Positions 1 through 10,567 of a stretch of 64,000 bases of DNA are shown one piece after another. This DNA comes from Auricularia sp. M13 (lineage: Eukaryota; Basidiomycota; Agaricomycetes; Auriculariales; Auriculariaceae). The notes beneath the pieces were generated by a model that had not been told where the DNA came from, did no database searches, and saw only the letters and a program-made list of their open reading frames with translations. Position 1 is the stretch's first letter; every line of letters begins with the position of its first letter. The translations under genes and the position numbers were made by a program. The stretch covers positions 620,001 through 684,000 of the forward strand of contig CM073198.1 in the NCBI GenBank assembly GCA_037042915.1. Direction: 5' to 3'.

Positions 1-211
1 TCGGTGGCACGTTCGTTCTCCGATCCCCAGTCTTTGTGTTTCTCTCACTACGACTGGGGGTGCGTATCCGCTTGTATTCGCTCCATGTATCGTTTACTCA
101 CTCGCATGTAGCTCACACGACGCGTACCACGTCTATTAGGTTCGCATTTATACAGTCTTTGTGTTTCTCTCACTACGACTGGGGCTCACACGACGCGTAC
201 CACGTCTATTA
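1..211 (+). repeat. 5' LTR of the copia element (left end outside window)
   Basis: This stretch is identical to 5098-5308. It holds an internal duplication: the block containing CTTTGTGTTTCTCTCAC and the block containing ACGCGTACCACGTCTATTA each occur twice, so part of the LTR is a partial tandem repeat. The LTR ends at 211, directly before the primer-binding site. Confidence 0.93.
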
Positions 212-222
212 GGTTATGAGCC
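212..222 (+). other. Primer-binding site, half-tRNA type (initiator Met tRNA)
   Basis: GGTTATGAGCC follows the LTR directly. It is complementary to the anticodon stem-loop of the initiator methionine tRNA (anticodon CAU), not to the tRNA 3' end. Priming from a cleaved initiator tRNA is known for Drosophila copia and yeast Ty5. The match is seen in the sequence; use as primer is inferred from those relatives. Confidence 0.75.
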
Positions 223-379
223 ATCCGCGCGTGTAATCCTACGCAGACTAGACGTTGAGTCCCACGCGATTCATTGAAGACTCCCTGCTCGCTATCGCTG
301 CCACCGTCGTCATTCCTTTGTCCGGTACATTGTTCTTTTGGTGCCACCCGCTTCTCCCCACCGACCTCGCCCGCCTACG

Positions 380-3300
380 ATGTCCTCCGGCTACAAGCTG
401 TCTACATATGCTGGTGAGAGACTCACCGGACCCGCGACTTTCGCGGACTGGCGTACGGACATCGAGCTGTGGCTGGTCTCGAACGATTTGCTTTGGCTAT
501 ACGTCGAGGGACCATGCCAGTGGGCACCGACTCAACTCAAAGCCGCACACGACGAAAGGCAAGCCGAGCTTGAAAAGGCCGCCAAAGACGCCAACGAGCC
601 GTTCAAGAAGGAAACGTATCGTCCGCAACCTGGCGTGCCGACGACGGACGTAGAATGGCAGGCCCGCCGCATGATCTGCTACGCTGGCTTGTGCATGACC
701 GTTTCGTCTGACTGTCGCAAGGCGATCAAGGCTTCCTCGAAAAACGACCCCGCCGCCGCTCTACACGATCTGACTGTCCGCTATGGTACTGATTCCGCTG
801 CTACTCGCGTTCTCTTGTTCAAGGAGCTCCTTACGTCGCGCAAGCCCGCTGACAAGACTTGGAGCGCCTGGCATGACGAGGTCTTTACTAAGGCCAAACG
901 CGCGTATGCTGCGACAGGCCAGCTGACTCTCGAGGAGTTCGTGTCGATGGCACTCATCATCTCGGCACCTCCCGACTGGGAAGATACACTACGCACGCTG
1001 CAGCACAAACATGCATTCGACCAGCATGAAACGCTCGTCCAGGACCTCATCAGCGAAGAGCACATCCGATCCTCGCGCGCGCAGGAGCAGGCGCATATTC
1101 AGGCTCTAGTCGCAACGCGCACCCCCTCGAATCAGTCGAAGAAGAAAGATAAAGGCTCGGGCTGCACGAACGCACCATGCGTCGCGTCTGGCCGCTCTGA
1201 GACCCACGACCTTCCGCATTGCTTCGAGGACGGCGGCGGCATGGCCAACAAACGCCCGCCCTGGTTCAAGTCACGTGCTCCGAAAGCGCAACTCGCCACG
1301 ACATCCACCGCGCCGGCAACGACTACGACTACCACCACCCCCACACCATCCCAGCCTCGCGCTATGACTGCATTTGTCGAGGAGCTGCCGGATTCAGGGG
1401 GGGATGAGTCTGACTCGTCGTATGAGTCTGGTGCGTCTATCGGGCTGTCTGCTATATCGGGCATTCCGGCGATCCCGGAGATGTCCCTGGACACCGCCAC
1501 TGCGAATCCGACTGCCGCCGATCTTGCAGCTGATGATCTTGCACCGACGTCGAGCTTCGCGGACTACCAGACGCCACGCATTGCGCTGTTCTCATATGGC
1601 GACCGCGCTGGTGCTCTGGATACTGGCGCCAACGACCACTTCGAATCTGACATTGCGCGTTTCACCAACTACCGTGCTCTCGAAACTCCCATTTACGCAT
1701 CTGGTCTGTTCGGCAGCGGCCCTCCCAGCATTGGCATTGGCGACGTGACGTACCGGCTCGGCAAAGGTCGTACTCTGAAGCTAAAGGACGTATTGCACAC
1801 GCCTGGAATCTCGTTGTCTCTGATTTCGATCTCGAAGCTCTGCGATGCGAACGACTCGATTGAGGCTGTGTTCGACTCTTCTGGCTGCGTGGTCCGCCGC
1901 AAGGGCAACCACAAAGTGCTCGCCTCTGGCTACCGCTCGAACGATGGTCTATATATGCTGCCTGACTCTGCTCAAAAGGTGGCTTGTCCTGCTCGCCGAT
2001 CCTCGACACCCTCTGACATCCTCACTTGGCATAACCGTCTAGGACACCCAGCAATGGACGCTGTGATGCGTCTCGCTCGCGCTGGACACCCCCCAGGTCT
2101 GCACGTCACTCACTCTACCGCTCTACCGATATGTGAACATTGCCTCGCAGCGAAAGGAAAAGTCCAACCCTTCCCGCGCGAGTCGGAAACACGAGCGACG
2201 CGACGACTGGAACGTGTGATTGTTGACCTGACTGGGCCTGTGGATACTGAATCATTGTCTCGTAAACTCTATGGTGCTGGCTTAATCGACGAATTCTCTG
2301 ACTACGTGGTTTATGATTTCCTGCGTACGAAGGATGACGTCACTGCTGCACACGAGACAACGTTTTCTGAACTCGAGGCAATTGCAGGCGAGAAGATCGC
2401 CATCGTACGCTCTGACAATGGCGGAGAGTTCGAGAAGGACTACCACGAGATGCTATTACGCCGCGGGATCGTACACGAAACCACCGCACCGGAGTCGTCC
2501 TCTCAGATTGGGCGAGTCGAGCGCACCCATCAGACTATTGCTAGGCGTGCACGGGCAATGCTCAGTGCTGCAAATCTACCGAAAACATTCTGGGCCGAGG
2601 CATGGTCGACCGCGGCATATCTCGCAAACCGTCTACCTCGCAAACGCCACAAGGGTCTCACCCCTTACGAAGTCTTCCACGGCAAGAAGCCTCGCTACGT
2701 CCGCATCCGCGAATTCGGCTGTACATGCTACGTCCTCAAAGGAAAGAAGAAACGCAAACCGAAGCTCAACGAGAAATCGATCAAGTGCATCTTCCTAGGC
2801 TACTACGAGCACAGCAAATCCTACCGCTGCTGGGACCCGGTAACACGCAGCATTATCAAGTCGCGCAACGTTTACTTCATTGAGTCTAAAGATCTTCATC
2901 GTCTCTCATCCAATATCCACGCCGCTGATCCGAACATCGTTATTCCAGAGCCTACGCCGGACGCTGTATGCGCCGCCAATGACGATGACTCTGACGCTAG
3001 CTCGGACGCTGCCTCTGAAGGTGTGACGCCTGATGAAGAGGATCCCGCGACCCGCACGTTGGGCCCGTTTGAACTCCCCAAGGCGGTTATGCCGCCACCT
3101 CCGCCCGCCCTCTCATTACCCGAGCCTACGATCGACGGTCCGCGCCGTTCAGGGCGCGTCCGGATTCAGGCGAAGAAGGTTAGGGAGACAACGGACAAGG
3201 CTACAATGCGTGCACAACACGTTGCCGGTCCTCGTCTCTCCACAGAGGAATATCAGACCCTCTGCGAAAAGCTGAATAAGCAGCGCAAGGTCGAGAATCT

Positions 3301-5050
3301 CGTCTCTGAGATTGTGGGCGAGGCACTGCACGATGGGCACCCTCTGCGTGGCATGCTTGCGATGGCTGCGGATACCGGTGACTCTCTGTATGCGCTTCAT
3401 GCGACCGGAGAGTATCCCGACCGTATTCCATTTACATACGAACAAGCTGTCAATTCACCATATGCCCGCCAATGGCTAAAGGCTATGGACATGGAAATCC
3501 AATCAATGGATGAACATGGCGTCTGGGAAGTTATCCCGCTCGAGCAAGTTCCTCCTGATCGAAAGATCGTGGACTGCCGATGGGTGTACAACCTGAAGCA
3601 CGACGCAGAGGGCAATCCCATTCAGTACAAGGCGCGTCTCGTGGCGAAGGGTTTCACCCAACGTCCAGGACTCGATTTTGTCGAGACGAGCGCACCCACG
3701 TGCCGACCAGAGTCAGTCCGCGCGCTATTAGCACTAGCTGCGCTCAAGGGCTGGGAGACGCGTCATATCGACGTAAAGACGGCCTTTCTAAACGGGGAAC
3801 TCGATGAGGATATCTACATGAGACAACCGAAGGGTTTTGGCGTACCTGGCGAGAACGTTCTGAAGCTATTGAAGGCTCTATATGGGCTGAAACAGGCCGG
3901 ACGTTGCTGGTACAAGAAACTCAAGGAGACTCTGATTTCCTTCGGGTTCACATGCTGCGTTAATGACCCGTGTGTTTTTATGCGCACGGAGAATGACAGC
4001 ACATGCATAATCGCGGTACACGTGGACGATATGCTGCTAGTTGGTAACACATCTGAGGCGATTGACACGGTCGTTCGTGCGCTAGAGACTCAGTTTACGA
4101 TTACGGACTTAGGTGAGGCACACTGGTTCTTGGGCATGAAGATCTCGCGCGACCGCGCGAAGCACTCGCTCACAATTTCGCAACCTGCGTACACCGAACA
4201 GGTCCTCCGCTCTTTTGGCATGGAGAACTGTCATCCTGTCGCAACTCCTGGCGTCCCATCGAAGTACCTGTCCGCTGGTCGCGAGCTCACACCGGAAGAA
4301 CGCGCGTATATGCTTCGTGTTCCGTTCAAAGAGCTAGTCGGCAGCCTAACTTGGTTGTCGATAGTCTCACGACCGGATATTTCGCTGGCACTGGCGCAGA
4401 TCTCTCAGTTCACTGCTGACCCGAAACCGTGGCATTTCGACGCTGGGAAACGTATCTTGCAGTATCTCCGCGGAACTTCAAACTGGGGACTTCACTACTG
4501 TCCGACAGGCTCTAGCGTTGGCGTCGTCGGCCAGGTCTCCGCTCAAACAGCTCAGTTCCACGCTGGTCATGGCTCGCAGTGTTTCACAGACGCAGATTGG
4601 GGAAACTGCCCAGATACGCGCCGCAGTACCTCCGGTTATGCATTCTTCTTCCACAACTGCCTAATTTCTTGGAGCTCTCGTAAACAGAAGACCATCGCGC
4701 TATCCTCCACCGAAGCCGAGACTCAGGCTGCAAAGGATGGTGGCAAAGAGGCACTCTGGATTGGCAACTTGTTGCACGAGCTTGGTCAGTCAGAAGGTCC
4801 GATCCCGTTAAACATGGACAACCAAAGCGCTATGGCACTCACGACCGAGACCAAACATCACGACCGCTCAAAACACATGATGATCCAGATGATGTGGCTA
4901 CGCGAGCGCATAGCCAACCGCGATTTCGTTGTCGAGTACACTCCGAGGACGATATGCTTGCAGACATTCTCACGAAACCACTCTCACCGGCCAAACACAA
5001 GTCTTTTACCGACAGACTCGGCCTGCGTTCCGCTTGAGGGGGGGTATTAG
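380..5050 (+). CDS. Copia Gag-Pol polyprotein
   Basis: A single frame of about 1556 aa from the ATG at 380; an in-frame ATG lies upstream at 338. The N-terminal part is a Gag domain. The aspartic protease has the motif LDTGANDHF. The GAG-pre-integrase zinc module follows (HNRLGH, then a CEHC pair), then the integrase core beginning near VIVDLTG, with SDNGGEF later. The reverse transcriptase has VHVDDMLLVG, the copia variant of the YVDD box. RNase H follows with TDADWGNCPDTRRSTSGY. I see no classical CCHC zinc knuckle in Gag, and Gag and Pol share one frame, as usual for copia elements. The frame ends at the polypurine tract. The product would copy the element RNA and integrate the cDNA. Confidence 0.96.
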   Translation: MSSGYKLSTYAGERLTGPATFADWRTDIELWLVSNDLLWLYVEGPCQWAPTQLKAAHDERQAELEKAAKDANEPFKKETYRPQPGVPTTDVEWQARRMICYAGLCMTVSSDCRKAIKASSKNDPAAALHDLTVRYGTDSAATRVLLFKELLTSRKPADKTWSAWHDEVFTKAKRAYAATGQLTLEEFVSMALIISAPPDWEDTLRTLQHKHAFDQHETLVQDLISEEHIRSSRAQEQAHIQALVATRTPSNQSKKKDKGSGCTNAPCVASGRSETHDLPHCFEDGGGMANKRPPWFKSRAPKAQLATTSTAPATTTTTTTPTPSQPRAMTAFVEELPDSGGDESDSSYESGASIGLSAISGIPAIPEMSLDTATANPTAADLAADDLAPTSSFADYQTPRIALFSYGDRAGALDTGANDHFESDIARFTNYRALETPIYASGLFGSGPPSIGIGDVTYRLGKGRTLKLKDVLHTPGISLSLISISKLCDANDSIEAVFDSSGCVVRRKGNHKVLASGYRSNDGLYMLPDSAQKVACPARRSSTPSDILTWHNRLGHPAMDAVMRLARAGHPPGLHVTHSTALPICEHCLAAKGKVQPFPRESETRATRRLERVIVDLTGPVDTESLSRKLYGAGLIDEFSDYVVYDFLRTKDDVTAAHETTFSELEAIAGEKIAIVRSDNGGEFEKDYHEMLLRRGIVHETTAPESSSQIGRVERTHQTIARRARAMLSAANLPKTFWAEAWSTAAYLANRLPRKRHKGLTPYEVFHGKKPRYVRIREFGCTCYVLKGKKKRKPKLNEKSIKCIFLGYYEHSKSYRCWDPVTRSIIKSRNVYFIESKDLHRLSSNIHAADPNIVIPEPTPDAVCAANDDDSDASSDAASEGVTPDEEDPATRTLGPFELPKAVMPPPPPALSLPEPTIDGPRRSGRVRIQAKKVRETTDKATMRAQHVAGPRLSTEEYQTLCEKLNKQRKVENLVSEIVGEALHDGHPLRGMLAMAADTGDSLYALHATGEYPDRIPFTYEQAVNSPYARQWLKAMDMEIQSMDEHGVWEVIPLEQVPPDRKIVDCRWVYNLKHDAEGNPIQYKARLVAKGFTQRPGLDFVETSAPTCRPESVRALLALAALKGWETRHIDVKTAFLNGELDEDIYMRQPKGFGVPGENVLKLLKALYGLKQAGRCWYKKLKETLISFGFTCCVNDPCVFMRTENDSTCIIAVHVDDMLLVGNTSEAIDTVVRALETQFTITDLGEAHWFLGMKISRDRAKHSLTISQPAYTEQVLRSFGMENCHPVATPGVPSKYLSAGRELTPEERAYMLRVPFKELVGSLTWLSIVSRPDISLALAQISQFTADPKPWHFDAGKRILQYLRGTSNWGLHYCPTGSSVGVVGQVSAQTAQFHAGHGSQCFTDADWGNCPDTRRSTSGYAFFFHNCLISWSSRKQKTIALSSTEAETQAAKDGGKEALWIGNLLHELGQSEGPIPLNMDNQSAMALTTETKHHDRSKHMMIQMMWLRERIANRDFVVEYTPRTICLQTFSRNHSHRPNTSLLPTDSACVPLEGGY
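5036..5044 (+). other. Polypurine tract of the copia element
   Basis: GAGGGGGGG lies just before the 3' LTR and overlaps the last codons of gag-pol. This is the expected site and composition for plus-strand priming. Confidence 0.8.
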
Positions 5051-5308
5051 ATGTGGCAAGCGCCCCGCATAGATTAGATTAGATTCTGTCCTCATGTTCG
5101 GTGGCACGTTCGTTCTCCGATCCCCAGTCTTTGTGTTTCTCTCACTACGACTGGGGGTGCGTATCCGCTTGTATTCGCTCCATGTATCGTTTACTCACTC
5201 GCATGTAGCTCACACGACGCGTACCACGTCTATTAGGTTCGCATTTATACAGTCTTTGTGTTTCTCTCACTACGACTGGGGCTCACACGACGCGTACCAC
5301 GTCTATTA
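5045..5308 (+). repeat. 3' LTR of the copia element
   Basis: The LTR begins at 5045 or at the TGTGG at 5052 and ends at 5308 (CTATTA), where the match to the 5' LTR stops. It is about 257-264 bases long, short for an LTR. It carries the same internal partial duplication as the 5' copy. Confidence 0.9.
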
Positions 5309-6469
5309 AGACATACAGTGTACACGTGTTACCGCCTCCGCGGATTGATAGGCGGTAACCCAGCATTGAGAGAATTCAGCTGCAGGTATAGTAAGTTGTC
5401 AGTAGCATATGACAGATGAAACCGGGTACTGACTTTATTATTCCACGGCTTTGCGTCGAAGTCGCAAGTAGCGGCGAGGTGACATCCTGCGCGCTGCACG
5501 CAGATATCGAAATCGCTGGCGACGCCGACGGCGGGGACAGTCGCTCAGATGAATATCATAGGCTGAGAACAGGTATCAATTAAGAGGTAGAAGGACGATT
5601 TAAAGCACGTCATTCGACTATCCTGACACGCATACTATAGGGTCTGACGCTGTGTCAGAATGACGCACAACGGACGGAGTGCATTCCGCCTCGTGCATCT
5701 GCCCAGATCTAGAGTCCTGGGCTCTGAATCCCTTGTCGTCCCGTCTAATGACCATATCAGCGGTAAAAATGAGCTTCTCATTAATAATATTCTTGTGCGA
5801 TGGATCGATGATAACTTCGTTAGGCGAGAGTTGTGCAGCAGCTCGTCCGAGAATCCGCGCTCACCCTGGGTTCGGCGGCAGCCTGACAACCTTCTCCCAG
5901 GTTGAGTAGATGACGCAACGCAGAAGCTGCCAGGTATAAAAGCCGCGTAGGTTCGAACGAACTGGCAGCATCCCTAGCCGATTGCCACCCTCTCCCTCCC
6001 TGCCCGCCAACCTCGCTCTCGGCCCACGTCCCGCTCGTTACGACCGCTACTGCAAGGACACCGCGCCGCGCTCCTTGCTACTGCTACTGCGAGGACAACG
6101 CGGTGAGTCTATTCTTTTTATTCTTTCATTTTGCGCGGCTCGCTGACCCGGACGGAGTAGGCGTAGTGAAGCAATCTATTGAGGTATCTACGCGGGGCCA
6201 TGTACACGGTGCGCGCCTCTACGCTCGCGCGAAGCTGCTTCCCGCTCACCGTGTTCGCATTTTGCAGGCTGGTCGCGGCGTCAACATCGCGCCGAGAACG
6301 TGACGGACGATGGGTACGTACCATGTCCTTCTCGTACGCGCAGCCAGTAGACTCGGGCTTGCCGAGCGCGGAATGGGTCTGCGGGACGGGCTGTAAGAGC
6401 TGGTCGCGCGCACTGAACATGTACATACCTGAGTCAGCGATCGCCGTTGTCAGCCCAGCGTCGAGACTC
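5309..6469. other. Intergenic; promoter-like TATA region, no assigned gene
   Basis: No convincing gene. A TATAAAA box at about 5935 is followed by a pyrimidine-rich stretch (5970-6010), then a short GC-rich segment with a canonical donor (CGCGGTGAGTC) near 6100. This looks like the promoter and first exon of a plus-strand gene, but no downstream exon can be joined to it. On the minus strand, 6310-6430 has an open, donor-bounded stretch that could be a last remnant of the NUP192 copy next door. Confidence 0.4.
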
Positions 6470-8722
6470 TACGCGTGATCGCTTGCGTCGAAGTTAGTAA
6501 AGTGTACGCAAAGCAGACGCTCACCTTGTGAATGAACCGCGGCCGCAAGTAGCGCCCGAACATTGTGCGCTGCGCAAAGATCAGCGCTGCGAGCACACTT
6601 GAGCAAAATAAAACATACCAGACGGCCAGTTAGCGCGCAAGGCAAGCTTCGACTCCCGACGTCCCGATAGTCGCGCTGGGCGGCGCGCAGCAGCACGGCG
6701 TCGACGACGAACGCGACGTACAGGCCGCCGGGGACGCCGGGCGGCATGGTGTCGCGCGGCTCGGCGTCGAGCGCGTGCAGCTCCTTGAGCGTGTGCACGA
6801 GCGCAACCAGCAGGCACACGAGCGCGCGCGTGCTTGAGTACACGCGCCCGGGCGCCTCGACGTCCTCGAGCTCGCGCGCGATGCCCGCCAGCACGCCCGC
6901 GCTCCATCGCGCCCAGACGCTGCGGCAGTACTCCACGCCCTGCATCCCCGCCCCCGGCGCGCAGAACGCCGCAACGGCATTCATCTGCGCGCCCTTGAGC
7001 TCGAGGTGGACGCTGGTGGGGACGAGCGCCAGCATCGCGGGCAGCACGCGGAAGTGCGGGTGGCGGTGAAGCGCGACGCGGGCCGCGGGCGAGTGGTGCG
7101 CGACCTGCTTCGTGATGCCAAGGAAGGCGATGGCGAGGTGAACCTCGTTCGCGTCCGGCGGCGCGGCGGGGTACTGGTGCAGATGCTCGAGGATGCCGAA
7201 GAGGTGGGCCCAGGAGAGAATGCCGGCGTCGGACGCAAGGAAATTGAAGGCGAGCGTTGCGGCCTCGCGGCCCGTTGCCAGTCCGGCAACCATGTCGAAC
7301 GCGGCCGGCGTCATCACGTTGTCCCGGCTTTCTGCGGCCCAGCGCACGACGGCGCCTAGACGCTCGTGCTCGGGGACGGGCGACGCGCCCCAGTATTTTA
7401 TTTGGTGCGTGTCGGGCGGCATCGCGCGGTAGAGCGCGCCGACGAGGCGAAAGAGCGCGCTGTCCTGGCGGCCCTGCTCGGTGACGGCAACGTCCTCTTG
7501 CTTGTGCTTGATGCGGCGGAGGACGGGCGACATGTGGGTGACGACGGAGCTGACGAGGTGCTCGAGCCGTTCGAGGAGGGCGATGCGCAACTCGTCCTGG
7601 TGCTGCTAGTCGTCGATGAAGGCCAAGACGCAGAGGAAGCCGTCGCCGAGCACACCGTCCCAGACGGCCTTCTCGACAGCATCCTCGCCGACCGCGCCGG
7701 TGTCCCTGCGATGCACGGAGCGCAGAAACAGCGCCCCTGCAGCGTCAACGCGGCCCGCATCGCCAGCGTCTTCCACTCAGTCTTGTTGTTGAGCAGCCGG
7801 GTGCCGGTGTCGGCGGCGAACGTCTTGTCGTCGCACAACGATGTGTCGTCCTCGGCGACGTCGGGCGCGAAGAGCACGGCGTTGAACACCTACGGCGTCA
7901 TGTCGTCCTTGGCAGCGTGCGCGGCGAGCCACTCTATCTGGCGCGAGATTTCGACGCCGGTGAGGTTGCGGGTGGCGGCGATGGCAAAGAGGATGTATCC
8001 GAGGATGTGCCGCTCGCCGCGCAGCCGTTCGAGTCGCAGAGCCAGGGTGCTGTGGGCGAGGCCGTAGGGCGCTGCAAACCAGCCGCGGATTCGCGGATTT
8101 GACACACTCGTCGCGGCCGTCGTGGCATTGGCGAGCGAGTTGGCCGCCGCGCCCATCGTCGACGTCACGTTGCCGATCTCGAGCAGGACTGTCTCCGCCA
8201 GGCGCACGCGTTTGCCGCCGGGCAGGTCCAGCATCGTCGTCATGAGCGTTCCGCGGAACTGCTGCAGGTCGGGCTCGACGAAGAGCATGAGCAGGCATTT
8301 GGCAGTGAGCAAGCGGGCGTCGTGGAACTGGACGATGGCACGGGTTAGGCGCTCGTTGCGGTCGGCGTTAGGATGCGTGGCCTCGATATCCTTGTGCAGG
8401 CGGGCAGTAGACCTCGGACACGTCGAGCTGGTCGGCGAGCGCGAGCGCGGCCTGCTGGAACTCACCGTTGGGCAGCAGCCGCTGCACGTTGTACAGGATT
8501 TTCCCTGCAGCATAGAAGTCAGATCAAAATTTATGCGTACCAGGGCTGCTGTCGCGCGCACCAGACTCGACTTCCTGACGCGCTGCGCCGCCCAAAGTCA
8601 AAGAGCGCGAGCAGCCGCGTCCGGTTGGCCTCGAGCGTGCGGTAGACGTCGTACGCGTCCACGTGACCCGCGCGGCCGAGGTCGTGCAGGACGTCGTAGA
8701 GCTCGCCGATGCCGGGGTCCAT
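6470..8722 (-). pseudogene. NUP192: NUP192/NUP205 nucleoporin, N-terminal part, decayed
   Basis: NUP192 (NUP205 in animals) is a large alpha-solenoid scaffold of the inner ring of the nuclear pore, normally about 1700-2000 aa. The start at 8722 (MDPGIGELYDVLHDLG) and later blocks such as YNVQRLLPNGEFQQAALALA, NADRNERLTRAIVQFHDARL and LFRLVGALYRAMPPDTHQIK fit the N-terminal part of the family. Only about 750 codons can be followed and the C-terminal half is missing. The frame breaks near 8600 (before RQEVESG), near 8405 (between SEVYC and ARLHKD) and near 7738, and in-frame TAG codons lie at 7890-7892 and about 7605. An intron near 8520-8570 still shows good signals. The long plus-strand frame over 7366-8067 is a GC-driven shadow. 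A working NUP192 should exist elsewhere in the genome. Confidence 0.85.
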
Positions 8723-8744
8723 GGCGGCAGCGGCGCATGGCAGA

Positions 8745-10160
8745 CGCGCGCTGTGATGGTGCTCTGGCAATGCCGCAAGGACGGCTGCGCTGACGGCGGG
8801 CAGCTCTGGGTGCGGATAGCCGCGTGGACCACCGAGGCACGCAGAACCCAGGCGGCTGTCACGGTGCGCACAAGAGAAGCAGCAGGAGCCAACACACGGT
8901 CGGCTGCGAGCGGCATTTCCATACCGGGACATCGCAACGTTTGCGAAAGCTCGCGGTTTCCCGATTAGGATCCCGTCATCGGCCCTGCACCGCCACTGCG
9001 ACTCTTCCCTGGCGGTCACGGTTCCGGCTGGGATCACCACCACGAATCGCAATGCAACGCCGCCACGGCGGCTCTCTCGCTCTCCGTATCGCGCACCATG
9101 GATCGCGAGCTGAACAATCTGCGCTCTCTCACTCGCACCGCAATCTGACGCACTTTTCGGGCTGCCTGACGTCTCGGCGCCGCTGAGATCTCGCCGCTGA
9201 GATCTCGCCGCACGATTCCTGAGCCCACATCCCAATCCTCCTCACTCGCTCAGATCGCTTTAGTTCTTTGGCAATCACCGATCGCAGATTCACCGTTACG
9301 GATCTCGCCCTCGTATGCACCGCCGCCACGTCGCTGGACGGGATTGCGCCTCACCGATCCCCGCACCACCACGATTCTACGGATCGCAATCCAATATCCC
9401 ACCGGTCTCCCATCGTACTCATGCTGGATCGGGAGACTCTGACAACCCCTTCCGGCCGTTTCTGCGCGTCCCCCTCGGTAACATGACGATGCGCCGCCAT
9501 TTTCTTGCCACCACCACGAATCTCGATTCGAAAACTCCCTGCCTCCTTTCCTCCCATTGGATCTTTCGTCTCACGTGCCGATTCACAGACAACCACGAAT
9601 CGCATGCGAAGTGGCCACGGTTTTCCCGCTTCTCCCGGATCGCGACCTGACCTATCAGGCTCTCGTACGTACTGGCGCTGTGCCATCACGTCTCGCCACC
9701 AGCCTCAGCGCAGCTGATATCTCTCCGCCCGATTCCTGAGTTCACATCCCAATCCTTCTCACTTGCCCAGATCGCCCTGGTTTTTTGACAATTACCGATC
9801 ACAGATTCACTGTTACGGATCCCTCCCCCGTATCCACCGCCGCCTCGGTGCTGGATCAGATCGAGTCCCATTGGTCCCAGCTCCACCACGATATTACGCA
9901 CGATTCAATGGCCCACCGGTCTGCCATTGTGCTCATGCTGGATCGCGATGCTCTGACATCAGAGATCGCGACGCCCCATCGGTGATATTACGATGCATCG
10001 CCAGTGTCTTGCCACCACCACGAATCGCGACTTGAGAACGCCCTTCCTGTCCTCCGTCTACCGTCTTTCTTCTCACGTGTGGACTCACAGACAGCCACGA
10101 ATCGCAATGCGACGCGACCCGATCTATCAGGCCGTTTCTGCGCCTCCTCACACGCGACGC
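8745..10160 (+). repeat. Interspersed GC-rich repeat, copy 1 (includes 5' flank of the NUP192 copy)
   Basis: About 1.4 kb of noncoding repeat, found again inverted at 23165-24300 and 57543-59003. Two related modules of about 500 bp lie in tandem: each contains a CAATCCT(C/T)CTCACT segment followed by a GATT(C)ACTG/CGTTACGGATC segment (about 9230-9310 and 9750-9830). The motif CCACGAATCGC or a close variant recurs at about 9043, 9511, 9591, 10013 and 10096. The part at 8745-8905 is the upstream flank of the NUP192 start and is present in copy 3. No transposase, LTR or clear terminal inverted repeats were seen. Confidence 0.85.
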
Positions 10161-10567
10161 AATGTGTCGGATGCACTCGGGCTGCCATTAGATGATCGCT
10201 CTGGTTCTAGAATCGGCCTTCGGCGGGAGTGGTGCAGCAACTTCTGTTCCGCCTGAGACTGTGCGGTCCTCAATATCTATTTTCCTGTGCTTTGCCGTTG
10301 ATAGATAGATGTGTGTTTCAGATACTAATCCAGAAGGGTGTCATTCTATCTCAAATTTCGAAAAGCCAACAATAAATCGCAATTATGGCCTGCATTATTG
10401 CAAGCTTAGCCCGTCTTGCAGGTGTAGGTACTGCATGACAGTCGATCATACCTCTTCGCATTTAATGCCACAGAACTTGCGGTAGCACGACCATCTCCGC
10501 CGTCCGATTGAGCCGGCCAAATGGGAAGAGTTATTTCAGATAGGCATCATCCTTGACGGTTTGTCAG

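Larger units (their letters stand above)
1..5308 (+). mobile_element. Ty1/copia LTR retrotransposon, whole-looking and very young
   Basis: The element has two direct LTRs around one long gag-pol frame. The window opens inside the 5' LTR, about 46-53 bases from its start as judged from the 3' copy. The 211 bases present at the left match 5098-5308 with no difference I can find, so insertion was recent. Protease, integrase, reverse transcriptase and RNase H come in copia order, with integrase before reverse transcriptase. The coding frame is open from end to end, and the element looks whole within what is visible. The target-site duplication cannot be read because the left flank lies outside the window. 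Confidence 0.96.

Noticed and set aside
5045-5308. Target-site duplication of the copia element
   Set aside because: The left flank lies outside the window, so no duplication can be verified.
5945-5965. tRNA-like GGTTCGAACGAAC (B-box-like)
   Set aside because: No matching A box or acceptor stem on either side.
7366-8067. Plus-strand open frame of 233 codons opposite the NUP192 copy
   Set aside because: It is antisense to recognisable NUP192 sequence in a GC-rich region where stops are rare; its translation shows no motif.
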